A stretch of 64,000 nt of DNA. It comes from Echinicola vietnamensis DSM 17526 (GTDB lineage: Bacteria; Bacteroidota; Bacteroidia; Cytophagales; Cyclobacteriaceae). Below, piece after piece: positions 47,560 to 61,525 of this stretch. Location of the stretch: the NCBI RefSeq assembly GCF_000325705.1, contig NC_019904.1, forward strand, positions 2,482,001-2,546,000, read 5' to 3'. Within the stretch, counting starts at the first letter, position 1. Each line of letters opens with the position of its first letter. The notes under the pieces are model-generated. The model had not been told where the DNA came from. It did no database searches and worked only from the letters and a program-made list of their open reading frames with translations. The translations under genes and the position numbers were made by a program.

Positions 47560-47580
47560 GGAGGCACTGCGAATGCCTCC
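47560..47580. promoter_or_regulatory. Leader hairpin between fecR and susC
   Basis: 7-bp stem (47560-47566 GGAGGCA with 47574-47580 TGCCTCC), 7-base loop. Preceded by an A-run and not followed by T, so on the plus strand it is not a terminator; on the minus strand it has terminator form. It probably lies in the leader of susC. Confidence 0.5.
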
Positions 47581-47671
47581 CCAAACATCAAATTATGCAT
47601 GGAAAACATTTAAGATTGGAAGTCGCTGTTTTTCATGTCAATCATCCAATGTTTAATCTAACTGTTAAAAT

Positions 47672-50600
47672 ATGAAGAATTACTTACGAATTATAATCAT
47701 GGCAACAAAGTATGCTTTATATAGCTGCTTGATCATGGTGCTTTTCATGTGTACTTTGGCTGCTACTTCCGTTAATGCGCAGGCAAAAGATATAGAGAAA
47801 GTAATGGTCAAGCTTGAAATGAGTGAAGGCTCCCTGAGCAAGGTGCTTTCTGAAATAGAAGCTAAATCCGCTTTCCATTTCTTTTTTACAGATAAAAGTG
47901 TGGATACGGAGGAGCAGGTTAAGTTGGCCGTATCAGAAGGTACAGTAGCCGAAATTTTGCGTGATATTGCAGAAAAATCACAGCTTAAGTTTAAACAAGT
48001 CAATGAGACCATTAGTGTAAATCGTGCAGCGTACTCCAAAAGAAAAGATGGACGGGAAGAGGTGATTGATAAAACCGTTACAGGAAGAGTTACTTCTGAA
48101 AATGAACCAGCAGGGATTCCTGGGATCAATGTGGTGTTGAAGGGAACTACCAGAGGTACAGTGACTGATATAGATGGTAAATTTACACTGTCCGTTCCTG
48201 ATGAAGGAGCCGTATTGGTGTTTTCTTCGATAGGTTATGTCTCACAAGAAGTCTCTGTGGGCACACGATTAGTGTTAAATGTATCCATGGAAGAGGAGGT
48301 GTCAGCACTAAACGAAGTGGTTGTGGTGGGATTTGGCTCCAAAGAGCGAGAGGATATAACAGGAGCTGTGACTACGGTGAAAATGGATAAGGTGTTAGGA
48401 GATCGTCCGGTGACTGATGCGGCGAAGGCACTTCAGGGTTCTGTACCTGGACTTCAGATTACCTATGGTAGCGGTCAGCCGGGCTCAGGTACCTCATTAC
48501 AGATCAGAGGTTTTGAATCTATTAATGGAGGATCTCCGCTGGTGTTGGTAGATAACGTACCGATGAGCCTAGACGATGTCAATCCTCGCGACATAGAAAG
48601 CGTAAATGTTTTGAAGGATGCTTCTGCGGCTTCCATCTATGGTGCTGAAGCAGCTTTTGGCGTAATCCTCATTACCACTAAATCAGGAGGGAAAAATCAA
48701 CCAATGAAATTGGAGTACTCTAATAATTTTGGTTTCACCCGCCCCAGTACCTTGCCTGAGAAAGCCTCTCCTTTGGAATTTACGTCAGCACTGAAAAGTT
48801 GGGGGCAGCAGACCTATTGGACAGGGCAAGATGTGGACTCTTGGATAGGTTACATTAATGAGTATAATGCCAATCCCAGCGCATACCCCGATGGTTACAT
48901 AACAGATGATAGTGGCCTAAGGTATTATGTCCGGGAAAATGACCTCTATGGGGAGTTTTTGGGAGCAAGTGGCTTTGAACAGATCCATAACCTGTCCGTG
49001 ACAGGCGGTGGAGATAAGACCAGCTACCGGGTATCATTAGGCTATAATGACGAGGATGGTATCATGGTGACAGATAAAGACAGTTATACGCGCTATAATG
49101 TCAACTTAAACCTTACTACAGAGATATCTCCTAAGCTGACCACTACGTTTAATTCATTTTATAAAAATGGACTGCGTACTGGTCCCGTAAGCGGCAGTTG
49201 GAGTAGTATGTATTACAGTGCGATAAATTATCATTCTGCTACTCCTATCGGTATGGGAGAGATAGATGGCGAAAGATTGCCTTTTGAAACCCCAGCGAAC
49301 TTAATAAAATACTCTCCGATGAGGGAGAACTATGATGAACTGATCAGATTTTTTGGTAGGGCTTCTTTTAAACCGATAGAAGGATTGGAAATCAACGGTG
49401 AATATACCTTCGAAAAGAAGCGTGAAGAGGTGCAGGATCCATCCTATACCCCTACTTTGATCAATCCTGCTACGTTGGCCATTGCTCCTTACCAGCCAAG
49501 CCAGTCTTCGTACTTTACGAATACTTGGAAGCGGAATTACCATGCGGTAAACCTTTATGGAAAATATGATAAGGAAATAGGTTCACACGACCTTCATTTT
49601 ATGGCTGGAATGAACCAGCAGGTTTCGGTAGCGGAGAGCTTTAGTGCTTCTCGCCAGATGCTCATTTCTCCAGATACTCCAGGCCTTTCCACTGCCACTG
49701 GAGTGATCAACGTAAACGATGGTTACACAGATTATGGGATAATTGGATTCTTTGGCAGAGTTGATTACTCGCTTAAGGATCGGTACCTGTTGGAGTTGAA
49801 TGGACGATATGATGGTTCTTCTCGCTTTCCGAAAGGCGATAGATTTGGCTTTTTCCCTTCCGTGGCAGCAGCATGGAAAGTGAGCAGTGAGCCGTTTATG
49901 GCAGGTATTGCTCAAGCGATAACAAACTTGAAATTAAGAGCTTCCTGGGGAGAGATCGGCAATCAGGCCATTGAAAGGGCTTGGGGGAATTACCCATATT
50001 TGCCTACCATGTCTACCTACAATGCACCATGGATTGATGTGAGTTCGGGTGTTAGGGCTGTCAGTCTTTCTTCTCCAGACCTCGTGAGTGCTAGTTATAC
50101 TTGGGAGCGGGTTAGGACCCTAAACTTGGGCGTTGATTTTGGATTATTTGACAACAAGCTTTATACCGCTTTTGACTGGTACAATAGACAGACACTGGAT
50201 ATGCTCGCTCCAGGCTCTCAGTTGCCAAGTGTTTTAGGGGCTTCTGCGCCATTGCAAAATGTTGCTGACCTGAAAACAGTAGGATGGGAGCTGGATGTGA
50301 AGTGGAGAGAAGACCTTGGGGATTTTGACTATAGCTTAGGGTTTAATTTATATGATAACTCCACCGAAATCACTTCTTTTCAAAATGAAGCAGGCCTTAT
50401 CAATCAATTTTATGTAGGGCAGAAAATGAATGAAATATGGGGCTTTACCACTGCTGGGTATTATACAGTCGATGATTTTGTGGACGGATCATTGGATGAT
50501 AACCTTATGAATGGCCAGCTTATCGAGGGGGTGCCTTCTTACCGGGGAGTGAATCAAAATCCCGGTGATGTAAAATACGCAGATTTGAATGGTGATGGAG

Positions 50601-51154
50601 AGATCTTTACAGGAAACGGTACCCTTTCAGACCCGGGTGATCGATCGATAATAGGTAATTCTACACGACGCTTTGAGTTTGGACTCAATGGTTCAGCTTC
50701 CTATAAGAACTTTGACTTTTCACTGTTTTTACGGGGAATTGGTAAGCGGGATGTCTGGATCAGTAACCCAGTGGTCTTTCCTTACACTTTTGAATTTACG
50801 ACCATTTATAAGCACCAACTGGATTACTGGACACCGGAAAATACTGATGCTTTTTATCCTAGAAATTATCCCAATGGAGGAGGGAATTACGGAGGGAGTT
50901 TAAGGACTCAGACGAAGTACCTTTACAGCGGTGCCTATTTGAGGGTACAGAACATTACTCTTGGGTACTCCTTCAATGAGTCACTGCTGGATAAATTGAA
51001 AATCAATCGTCTGCGAGTATACATGTCAGGGGAGAACCTGTTCAACTTTGATGATCTTCCTGATGGGTTAAATGCTGACTTGACCAATGTAAGTCAAGGA
51101 GGTAACTATCCATTTATTAAGAAGGTGTCCATTGGCCTAAATGTTACACTCTAA
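47672..51154 (+). CDS. TonB-dependent SusC/RagA receptor with STN domain (signal transducer)
   Basis: 1160 residues. Signal peptide to about residue 37, then STN domain (about 45-105, FHFFFTDKSV, VAEILRDIAEKSQLKF), carboxypeptidase-regulatory-like domain (about 133-210; GINVVLKGTTRGTVTDIDGKFTL), plug domain (around EVVVVGFGSKEREDITGA) and a 22-strand barrel. The STN domain contacts the periplasmic FecR protein, so this receptor senses as well as imports. Paired with the SusD gene 14 bp downstream. Confidence 0.96.
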   Translation: MKNYLRIIIMATKYALYSCLIMVLFMCTLAATSVNAQAKDIEKVMVKLEMSEGSLSKVLSEIEAKSAFHFFFTDKSVDTEEQVKLAVSEGTVAEILRDIAEKSQLKFKQVNETISVNRAAYSKRKDGREEVIDKTVTGRVTSENEPAGIPGINVVLKGTTRGTVTDIDGKFTLSVPDEGAVLVFSSIGYVSQEVSVGTRLVLNVSMEEEVSALNEVVVVGFGSKEREDITGAVTTVKMDKVLGDRPVTDAAKALQGSVPGLQITYGSGQPGSGTSLQIRGFESINGGSPLVLVDNVPMSLDDVNPRDIESVNVLKDASAASIYGAEAAFGVILITTKSGGKNQPMKLEYSNNFGFTRPSTLPEKASPLEFTSALKSWGQQTYWTGQDVDSWIGYINEYNANPSAYPDGYITDDSGLRYYVRENDLYGEFLGASGFEQIHNLSVTGGGDKTSYRVSLGYNDEDGIMVTDKDSYTRYNVNLNLTTEISPKLTTTFNSFYKNGLRTGPVSGSWSSMYYSAINYHSATPIGMGEIDGERLPFETPANLIKYSPMRENYDELIRFFGRASFKPIEGLEINGEYTFEKKREEVQDPSYTPTLINPATLAIAPYQPSQSSYFTNTWKRNYHAVNLYGKYDKEIGSHDLHFMAGMNQQVSVAESFSASRQMLISPDTPGLSTATGVINVNDGYTDYGIIGFFGRVDYSLKDRYLLELNGRYDGSSRFPKGDRFGFFPSVAAAWKVSSEPFMAGIAQAITNLKLRASWGEIGNQAIERAWGNYPYLPTMSTYNAPWIDVSSGVRAVSLSSPDLVSASYTWERVRTLNLGVDFGLFDNKLYTAFDWYNRQTLDMLAPGSQLPSVLGASAPLQNVADLKTVGWELDVKWREDLGDFDYSLGFNLYDNSTEITSFQNEAGLINQFYVGQKMNEIWGFTTAGYYTVDDFVDGSLDDNLMNGQLIEGVPSYRGVNQNPGDVKYADLNGDGEIFTGNGTLSDPGDRSIIGNSTRRFEFGLNGSASYKNFDFSLFLRGIGKRDVWISNPVVFPYTFEFTTIYKHQLDYWTPENTDAFYPRNYPNGGGNYGGSLRTQTKYLYSGAYLRVQNITLGYSFNESLLDKLKINRLRVYMSGENLFNFDDLPDGLNADLTNVSQGGNYPFIKKVSIGLNVTL

Positions 51155-51168
51155 AAACCAACTAGAAG

Positions 51169-52950
51169 ATGAAAAAAATGAACAATATAATATTAGGTGT
51201 TTGCCTTATGGTTTTAGGGACCAGCTGTGTAGAAAGCACCTTGGACAAAACTCCAGAGTTGGCTTTTTCTGAGGAAAATGCCTTTGCCAATTTCCAAGTT
51301 ACCCAGACGTATGCCTTTGGGTTTTACTCCATATTTCCAGGTTATAATTTGAGCGTTCCGAACAGTGACTGGGATGGTGACTTGATGATGCATAATAATA
51401 CTAATCAAGGTTCTGCTTGGATATGGGGAAGACAGACTATTCCGACCACATCAGGGATATGGGATTTCTCTTTTGTAAGAAGGGTAAATATCATGTTGCA
51501 AAATCTTGATGCATCTAATATGACTGAAGCAGAGAAAAATCACTGGAGGGCGATTGGTTATTTCTTTAGAGCATATGATTATTATGAAAAAATAGCTGCC
51601 TACGGTGACGTTCCTTGGATAGATCGAGTGCTCACCGACGATGATGAACTGTTGCAAGCAGGGCGAACCCCCAGGGCAGAGGTGGCACAGAATATCTTGG
51701 ATGACCTTTTGTTTGCAGAGGCAAACATTATGGAGCCAGGAACGAATGGAATTCCTGCAAATACCATTAGTAGTGATGTAGTAAGGGCTTTAATATCAAG
51801 ATTTGGTTTGTTTGAAGGGACTTGGAGGAAGTATCATGGTCTAGAAGGTGGCGAGCCCTTCTTAAGGGCGAGTGCAACAGCTGGCGAAACGTTGATTGAA
51901 AATAATCCATCCCTTCATTCAAATTACAATGAGCTATTTAACAGTGCAGATCTTGGAGGAGTTCCGGGGATATTGCTGTACAAAAGCTATGAAAATGGTG
52001 TGTTTACCCATGTGCTTACCTCCCGGCATAGGAATTCTGCTGGGAACTGGGATATCACCAAGAGAGGTGCAGACAGCTATTTGATGAAAGATGGTGAGAC
52101 ACGTTGGAACAGTGAATTGTTCGAAACAGATCGAGACCCATATGCGGAGTTTAGAAATAGGGATTTGAGAATGTTATTTACCATTACACCTCCCTTCCGA
52201 GTAAAACCAGTTTCCGGAGACCGATTGTCTTGGGAATATTCCGATGATCCAAAAGATAAGGAGTATATCGACTTTATGGAGGAGAGAATGGATCCCAGCC
52301 AAAAACAGCTTCCGAGTAGGAATCACGCAGGATATATTCTACGGGTAAGTCCTCACTTTAGGGATTTTAATGAAGGTGATCCCTATAATGTTTCAAGGAC
52401 CGGCTATAAGCTCTTTAAATATTACAATCGCCTTCATGATATCCAAAATAATGATTTCAATGATGCTCCAGTATTCAGGATGGGGGAAGTTTTGGTGAAC
52501 TTTGCTGAAGCCAAATGGGAGCTGGGAGAATTTGATCAATCTGTCGCGGATATGACTATAAACAAGCTTAGAGAGCGTGGGGAAGTCGCTGCGATGACCG
52601 TGTTGAATGTAGGGTCGGATTTTGATCCCACACGGGATCCGGAAATCGATCCCGTCCTTTGGGAAATCAGAAGAGAAAGAGGGGTAGAGCTAATGGCGGA
52701 AGGTTTTCGCTTCAATGACCTGCGAAGGTGGAAGAAAATGGATTATACTGATGAACCCAAATTGGGTAGGTGGATCGTTGGAGCGGAAGTGAATAATCGT
52801 ATTCCGATCCAAGGAGGTGCAGAAGAAGGGTATATTCAGTTTTTTCCGGGTACACCCCCCGCTTGGGAAGACTACCAATACCTGTATCCAGTGCCATCGC
52901 AAGAGATTGCACTTAACCCTAACCTAGAGCAGAATCCTGGTTGGGAATAG
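51169..52950 (+). CDS. SusD/RagB-type nutrient-binding lipoprotein (locus 1)
   Basis: 593 residues. Lipobox LGTSCVES near residue 22. TPR-type helical repeats (KNHWRAIGYFFRAYDYYEKIAAYGDVPW) and the conserved C-terminal YLYPVPSQEIALNPNLEQNPG end of the family. Lid on the SusC receptor that binds the oligosaccharide at the cell surface. Followed by a terminator. Confidence 0.95.
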   Translation: MKKMNNIILGVCLMVLGTSCVESTLDKTPELAFSEENAFANFQVTQTYAFGFYSIFPGYNLSVPNSDWDGDLMMHNNTNQGSAWIWGRQTIPTTSGIWDFSFVRRVNIMLQNLDASNMTEAEKNHWRAIGYFFRAYDYYEKIAAYGDVPWIDRVLTDDDELLQAGRTPRAEVAQNILDDLLFAEANIMEPGTNGIPANTISSDVVRALISRFGLFEGTWRKYHGLEGGEPFLRASATAGETLIENNPSLHSNYNELFNSADLGGVPGILLYKSYENGVFTHVLTSRHRNSAGNWDITKRGADSYLMKDGETRWNSELFETDRDPYAEFRNRDLRMLFTITPPFRVKPVSGDRLSWEYSDDPKDKEYIDFMEERMDPSQKQLPSRNHAGYILRVSPHFRDFNEGDPYNVSRTGYKLFKYYNRLHDIQNNDFNDAPVFRMGEVLVNFAEAKWELGEFDQSVADMTINKLRERGEVAAMTVLNVGSDFDPTRDPEIDPVLWEIRRERGVELMAEGFRFNDLRRWKKMDYTDEPKLGRWIVGAEVNNRIPIQGGAEEGYIQFFPGTPPAWEDYQYLYPVPSQEIALNPNLEQNPGWE

Positions 52951-56510
<3,560 letters not shown>

Positions 56511-56521
56511 CCTTATTTATA

Positions 56522-57850
56522 ATGCAGAACAACCAAATAAAACCCAATATGATGAGTATTAAAAGATTATTGCCCATGGCAGCCATGGTGGTCCTATTGG
56601 CATGTGAGTCCTCTGGGGTTCAAGAGGAAGCGAATGCATTCCAGGAGACCACAGAGATTCCCTTGGGAGGGAATGCGTATGTGACCACCGGAACAGGGGT
56701 GGAAGTAACCCGACAAGGTGTTCAACACTGGATTTCATCGGAAGCTGTTTTGAGTACTTATTTTAAAACTCAAAAGCCACAGCAGGTTTTTCTGCAGTTG
56801 GTGTTGGGAGCACGTAATGCTCCTTGCGACTTTATGGTGACCGCCGGAGGACAACGAAAAGAGGTTTCCGTAACAGCCCAAGGGAGCGATACCGTTCATG
56901 TAGGAAAGTTTGACCTGGATGAAGGTTATGTGAAAGTGGATATTCAGGGAGTGTCCAAGGAAGGGGAGGCTTTTTCAGCGATCAAGTCCCTCTTGGTGAA
57001 AACGAAGGATAATGCGCCTATCGTCTATGTGAAAGACAATGAAAGTAATCGGTATTATTGGGGGAGACGTGGTCCTTCGGTTCATTTAAGCTATGAGGTG
57101 CCCGAAAATAAGAACTTTAAGTGGTTTTACAGTGAAATCACGGTCCCTGAAGGGGAAGATCCGAACGGGTCCTATTACATGGCAAATGGCTTTGGGGAAG
57201 GGTATTTTGGCATTCAGGCCAATGCTGATGATGAGCGTAGGGTGTTGTTTTCCGTATGGAGCCCTTTCCACACGGATAATCCCGAGGAAATCCCCGAAGA
57301 TCAGCAAATCAAACTGCTGAAAAAGGGAGAGGGAGTCTATACAGGAGAGTTTGGAAATGAAGGTTCTGGAGGTCAGAGTTATTGGAAATATCAATGGATC
57401 ACGGGTAATACCTATCGTTTTCTGAATTCAGTAGAGCCAGATGGCCAGGGCAATACCATTTATACAGCTTATTTCTATGCTCCAGAGCTCGGAGAGTGGA
57501 AGTTGATCGCAAGTTTTTTGAGGCCACAAAGCGATACATGGTATAAGCGGCCCCACTCCTTTTTGGAGAACTTTAATGATAAAAACGGTTACTTGGGTAG
57601 AAAGGCATTTTATCATGATCAGTGGGCCATGGATACCGAAGGCCATTGGACAGCGCTCACAACGGCAAAATTTACCGGGGACGATATTGCGCGGCGAGGA
57701 TACCGGATGGATTATGCCGGTGGAGTGGAGAATGGTCAGTTCTTTTTACAAAACGGAGGTTTTTTCAACGACTTCGAGGAGCTGAACAGTATGCATCAGC
57801 GGTCCGCAACCAATCAGGAACCAGCGGTTGATGTGGATGCTTTACCTTAG
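56522..57850 (+). CDS. DUF3472 domain lipoprotein with N-terminal DUF5077-like domain
   Basis: 442 residues from 56522; the ATGs at 56549/56552 (MMSIKRLLPMAAMVVLLACES) give the natural lipoprotein signal. A DUF5077-like domain (about 45-160, ending KDNAPIVYVK) precedes a DUF3472 domain (about 170-435; SVHLSYEVP, WFYSEITVPEGEDPNGSYYMANGFGEGYFGIQ). Both are recurrent in polysaccharide loci; biochemical role unknown. Domain names are from memory. Translated with GH2. Confidence 0.88.
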   Translation: MQNNQIKPNMMSIKRLLPMAAMVVLLACESSGVQEEANAFQETTEIPLGGNAYVTTGTGVEVTRQGVQHWISSEAVLSTYFKTQKPQQVFLQLVLGARNAPCDFMVTAGGQRKEVSVTAQGSDTVHVGKFDLDEGYVKVDIQGVSKEGEAFSAIKSLLVKTKDNAPIVYVKDNESNRYYWGRRGPSVHLSYEVPENKNFKWFYSEITVPEGEDPNGSYYMANGFGEGYFGIQANADDERRVLFSVWSPFHTDNPEEIPEDQQIKLLKKGEGVYTGEFGNEGSGGQSYWKYQWITGNTYRFLNSVEPDGQGNTIYTAYFYAPELGEWKLIASFLRPQSDTWYKRPHSFLENFNDKNGYLGRKAFYHDQWAMDTEGHWTALTTAKFTGDDIARRGYRMDYAGGVENGQFFLQNGGFFNDFEELNSMHQRSATNQEPAVDVDALP

Positions 57851-57874
57851 GGAGTAAAAGAATGAGGTTTGACA

Positions 57875-57909
57875 GCGCCTGCACAGTTAAGATGTGCAGG
57901 CGCTTTTTT
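57875..57909 (+). terminator. Intrinsic terminator after DUF3472
   Basis: 11-bp perfect GC-rich stem (57875-57885 GCGCCTGCACA with 57893-57903) followed by T6. Ends the GH2-DUF3472 transcript. Confidence 0.93.
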
Positions 57910-58494
57910 CGTCTGTCCTGGTAAGACCGAGTCCATTCGAGGCAGGATATGGGTGGTGGCTGTTTTTGAGTTTTCGATTGATGCTGAAGTATTTGGGCAG
58001 GTGGTACAGCCTTTCCTTTCAGAGCGTTTGGTTTTGGGTTTAGCCAAGCTGCAAATGATCAGTAGGGAAAGTCGAGTTGATGTGAAATGTTAAAAAGAGT
58101 TTTTTTGCGTTGTCGGCCTTTAATGTTAGGTAAATTTAATTTTTTGAAAATGGTTCCGTAAGTTATTTTCTTTTGTTTTTTGATTTTCATTGCTTATTAG
58201 TCTTGAAAAATATTGATTCGAAAATTTATTTGATTACATTTAGGGTGATAATGAAATATAATTGAAAGGAATTGAAGCATGTTTAGTGTTTTAGGTAATG
58301 TTTGTTTGGCTTATCATGGACCAAAAGATTTGCTAAAACAATCATTCGAAAGCTTAAGGAGTGTTCATCGGCAAGGAAAGTACTCCAAGGTTCTGATCAT
58401 AAACCCAAGTAATAACTGAGATAAATGAACGGATGCTCCAGAGGGCTTGGAGTCTGGGGATCCTCAAACTGTTTACCAACACAAATCAAAAACT
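57910..58494. promoter_or_regulatory. Intergenic region upstream of susC locus 2 (585 bp)
   Basis: AT-rich in its right half. Should carry the promoter of the second SusCD pair; no clear operator, riboswitch or ORF was seen (short frames lack protein character). Confidence 0.5.
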
Positions 58495-61400
58495 ATGATG
58501 AAAAAACTACTTACCAGCATAGGGTGGGTAGCCCTAGGGAGCTTTTCCCTGGCGCTGACCGCTTTCCCGGTAAGTGCCAATCCCTTGAAGGGAGAGGTGC
58601 TGAAAATCGACAGCTATGAGGGCAGCAATGTTGCTGAACAAGCAGAAATTGATATTCAAGGAACCGTTAAGGATGCATCAGGACAAGCCCTTTTGGGCGT
58701 AAGCATCTTGGTGAAAGGGACCACTAAAGGTACCATTACTGATATGGACGGTCATTTCACCCTGAACGACATTTCAGAAGATGCCGTACTTCAGGTATCA
58801 TTTATTGGTTTTAAGAGTCAAGAGGTGGCGATTGGTGGAAAAAGTCAATTGGAAATCGTGTTAGAAGAGGATACGCAAGGGCTAGAGGAAGTGGTGGTTA
58901 CCGGTTATACCACCCAGAAGCGTGAAAATCTTACGGGCTCCGTGGCCATTGTAGATGGTGATAAGCTGCAGGATATTACTTCCCCAAATGTCGGTAATAT
59001 GCTTCAAGGAAAATTGGCTGGGGTGGATGTGAGTGCTTCATCGGGAGCACCGGGAGCCCTTCCAAAGATCAGGATCCGGGGTAAAAACTCCATTCGGTCT
59101 TCCGTAAACCCTATTTGGGTCGTGGATGGTGTGATTTGGCATGGTACGCCAAATATCAACCCTGCTGATATCCAAAGCATCTCTGTTTTGAAGGATGCCG
59201 CATCGGCAGCATTGTACGGATCCAGGGGCGCAAATGGTGTCGTGGTCGTTACCACCAAAACCGCCCAAGGAGCCAACACAAGCAATATTAACGTCAGCGC
59301 CAAGACAGGGGTGTCGCTGTTCAATACCGGCGGCTTTGAAATCAGCAACAGTCAGGAAATGTATGACCTTTGGGGGCAGTTTCCCAATCAAAATGCGATT
59401 CCTGATTACTATAATGAAGCGCTCCTGAATACAGATACGGATTGGTTGGATATCGGTACCCAGGCGGGAACCGTCCAAGATTATAACCTTAGCTATACAG
59501 GGACAGCCGATAAGACCAGGATCTTTGCCACAGGAAACTATTACAAGGAAGAAGGGTCTGTAAAAGGATATAACTATGAGCGAATGACAGGAAGGGTGAA
59601 CTTTGAATATGATATTTCTCCGAGATTCACCATTAAGCCAAAGTTGGCCGCTACTTATATCAACACAGAAAACAGGCAGCATAGCATTTATGACATGTAC
59701 CGAAACCTTCCGTGGGATAATCCATACGGAGAGGATGGGAAGCCCGTAAACCCACAAGATGGTGATGTGACATGGTATGGAAGGGATAATAGCAATTATC
59801 TTTATGACCTTCAATGGAATTATTCTACTGGTGATACGGTCAATGTCATGGCCAATGTAGATTTTCAGTATGACATCACGGAAAACTTGTCTTTCATTTC
59901 CACCAACAACATTACTTATTATGAGGCGGAGACCTTTTCCTATACCGATCCACGGTCCAATAGTGGCTTGGCAGATAATGGACGCCTTTACAACGGAATA
60001 GGGAAAAGAACCACGCGTTTTACCAATCAGATGCTGTCCTATAATAAGGCCATCAATGACCATACGATCAGCGCATTGCTTGCTTACGAGTATAATGATT
60101 ACGTATACAACAGTTTAAGTGCCACCGGAAAGGGCATTGTGCCAGGGGCTTCTATTATCGGAAGCACCTCTGAGCCGACGACCATCGGTGGAACCAAAAA
60201 CGACTACGCATTCCAATCTTACCTTTTCAATGCGAATTATGGCTACAAAGGAAAGTACAATGCGCAGGTGTCCTTCAGACGGGATGGCGCCTCTCGATTT
60301 GGAGCCAATAAGAAATACGGAAATTTCTTTGCGATCAGTGGTTCATGGAACATCCACAGGGAAGCATTCTTCAACAGTCAGGCATTTGATTATTTGCGTT
60401 TAAAGGCTTCTTACGGTGGCGTAGGGAATACCCCGGCTTCACTTTATCCGCAGTATGAACTGTATTCTTTGAATGCACAGTATAATGGTGATCCTGCGGC
60501 GGTTGCCTCCACGCTGGGCAATGATGATTTGACATGGGAAAAGACCTATGACACCAACCTTGGTGTGGAATTTGGCCTTTGGAATCGACTGACCGGTGTG
60601 TTGGAAGTCTATAACAAAAGTACCAGTGGCCTGCTGCACTTTGTGCCACTTCCTGATGTTTCAGGATATACCGGGTATTTTGACAATATCGGTGGTGTTC
60701 GAAACAGGGGGATTGAGTTTACCTTGGGGGCAGATGTGCTGAATACCGCTTCCGGCTTTAACTGGCGATTGGACTTTAATATTGGTAAAAATGACAATGA
60801 AATCACCGAGCTTTATGGAGGCAAAAGCCAAATATCCGGCAACACCATCATCGAAGAAGGTGAAAACATCGACACATGGTACATGAGAAAATGGGCCGGT
60901 GTAAATCCTGAGGACGGAACTCCTCAATGGGAGCAAGTGGACCCTTCCACTGGAGAGGCCTCCGTTACCGGATCATATTCTGCAGCGACCCTTCAGAAAG
61001 TGGGAACATCCACCCCGGATTTCTTCGGAGGACTTAGCTCTAGCATGGAGTTCAAAGGGGTGTATCTGAACGCTACATTCGCCTATTCTGATGGAGCGAT
61101 GGTGTACCAAAGTGCCCGGGAGCTTTTTGACAGTGACGGAGCATACCCTACCTATAATTTTATGAGGCTGCAGGACGGTTGGTCCAGATGGTCACCGGAC
61201 AATACAAATGCAACCCATCCACAGCCTGTTTATGGAGGAAACAATAATGCACACAAAACCTCTTCCCGTTACCTGGAGGATGCCAGTTATTTGAGAATGC
61301 GTAATGTGACCTTGGGGTATACCATCCCTGCTCATATTACGGAGGCTTGGAAGATTGGAAGCTTGAGTGCTTATTTCTCAGCGGATAACTTGATCACGAT

Positions 61401-61506
61401 CACCGACTACTCTGGCTTGGATCCTGAAGCGGCCGTTAATGGAGATACTTCTTCTCCTTACCCACTTCCTAAGCGACTTACTTTCGGTGTAAACCTTTCT
61501 TTCTGA
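58495..61506 (+). CDS. TonB-dependent SusC/RagA receptor without STN domain (locus 2)
   Basis: 1003 residues from ATG 58495 (58498 is also possible); the longer frame from a TTG at 58447 is rejected because the signal peptide begins at MMKKLLTSIGWVALGSF. After the signal (to about residue 31) the carboxypeptidase-regulatory-like domain starts (IQGTVKDASGQALLGVSILVK), then plug (EEVVVTGYTTQKRENLTGSV) and barrel. No STN domain, so it should not signal through the FecR protein. 19 bp from its SusD. Confidence 0.95.
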   Translation: MMKKLLTSIGWVALGSFSLALTAFPVSANPLKGEVLKIDSYEGSNVAEQAEIDIQGTVKDASGQALLGVSILVKGTTKGTITDMDGHFTLNDISEDAVLQVSFIGFKSQEVAIGGKSQLEIVLEEDTQGLEEVVVTGYTTQKRENLTGSVAIVDGDKLQDITSPNVGNMLQGKLAGVDVSASSGAPGALPKIRIRGKNSIRSSVNPIWVVDGVIWHGTPNINPADIQSISVLKDAASAALYGSRGANGVVVVTTKTAQGANTSNINVSAKTGVSLFNTGGFEISNSQEMYDLWGQFPNQNAIPDYYNEALLNTDTDWLDIGTQAGTVQDYNLSYTGTADKTRIFATGNYYKEEGSVKGYNYERMTGRVNFEYDISPRFTIKPKLAATYINTENRQHSIYDMYRNLPWDNPYGEDGKPVNPQDGDVTWYGRDNSNYLYDLQWNYSTGDTVNVMANVDFQYDITENLSFISTNNITYYEAETFSYTDPRSNSGLADNGRLYNGIGKRTTRFTNQMLSYNKAINDHTISALLAYEYNDYVYNSLSATGKGIVPGASIIGSTSEPTTIGGTKNDYAFQSYLFNANYGYKGKYNAQVSFRRDGASRFGANKKYGNFFAISGSWNIHREAFFNSQAFDYLRLKASYGGVGNTPASLYPQYELYSLNAQYNGDPAAVASTLGNDDLTWEKTYDTNLGVEFGLWNRLTGVLEVYNKSTSGLLHFVPLPDVSGYTGYFDNIGGVRNRGIEFTLGADVLNTASGFNWRLDFNIGKNDNEITELYGGKSQISGNTIIEEGENIDTWYMRKWAGVNPEDGTPQWEQVDPSTGEASVTGSYSAATLQKVGTSTPDFFGGLSSSMEFKGVYLNATFAYSDGAMVYQSARELFDSDGAYPTYNFMRLQDGWSRWSPDNTNATHPQPVYGGNNNAHKTSSRYLEDASYLRMRNVTLGYTIPAHITEAWKIGSLSAYFSADNLITITDYSGLDPEAAVNGDTSSPYPLPKRLTFGVNLSF

Positions 61507-61525
61507 TCTAAAACGTTACCACATT

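Noticed and set aside
57869..58093. 74-residue open frame after DUF3472
   Set aside because: Starts inside a terminator hairpin and has no recognisable protein features.
58447..58494. Longer N-terminus of the second SusC
   Set aside because: Starts at TTG and lacks a signal; the signal peptide starts at 58495.
59038..60063. 341-residue open frame antisense in susC locus 2
   Set aside because: A shadow frame in a high-confidence TonB-dependent receptor gene.
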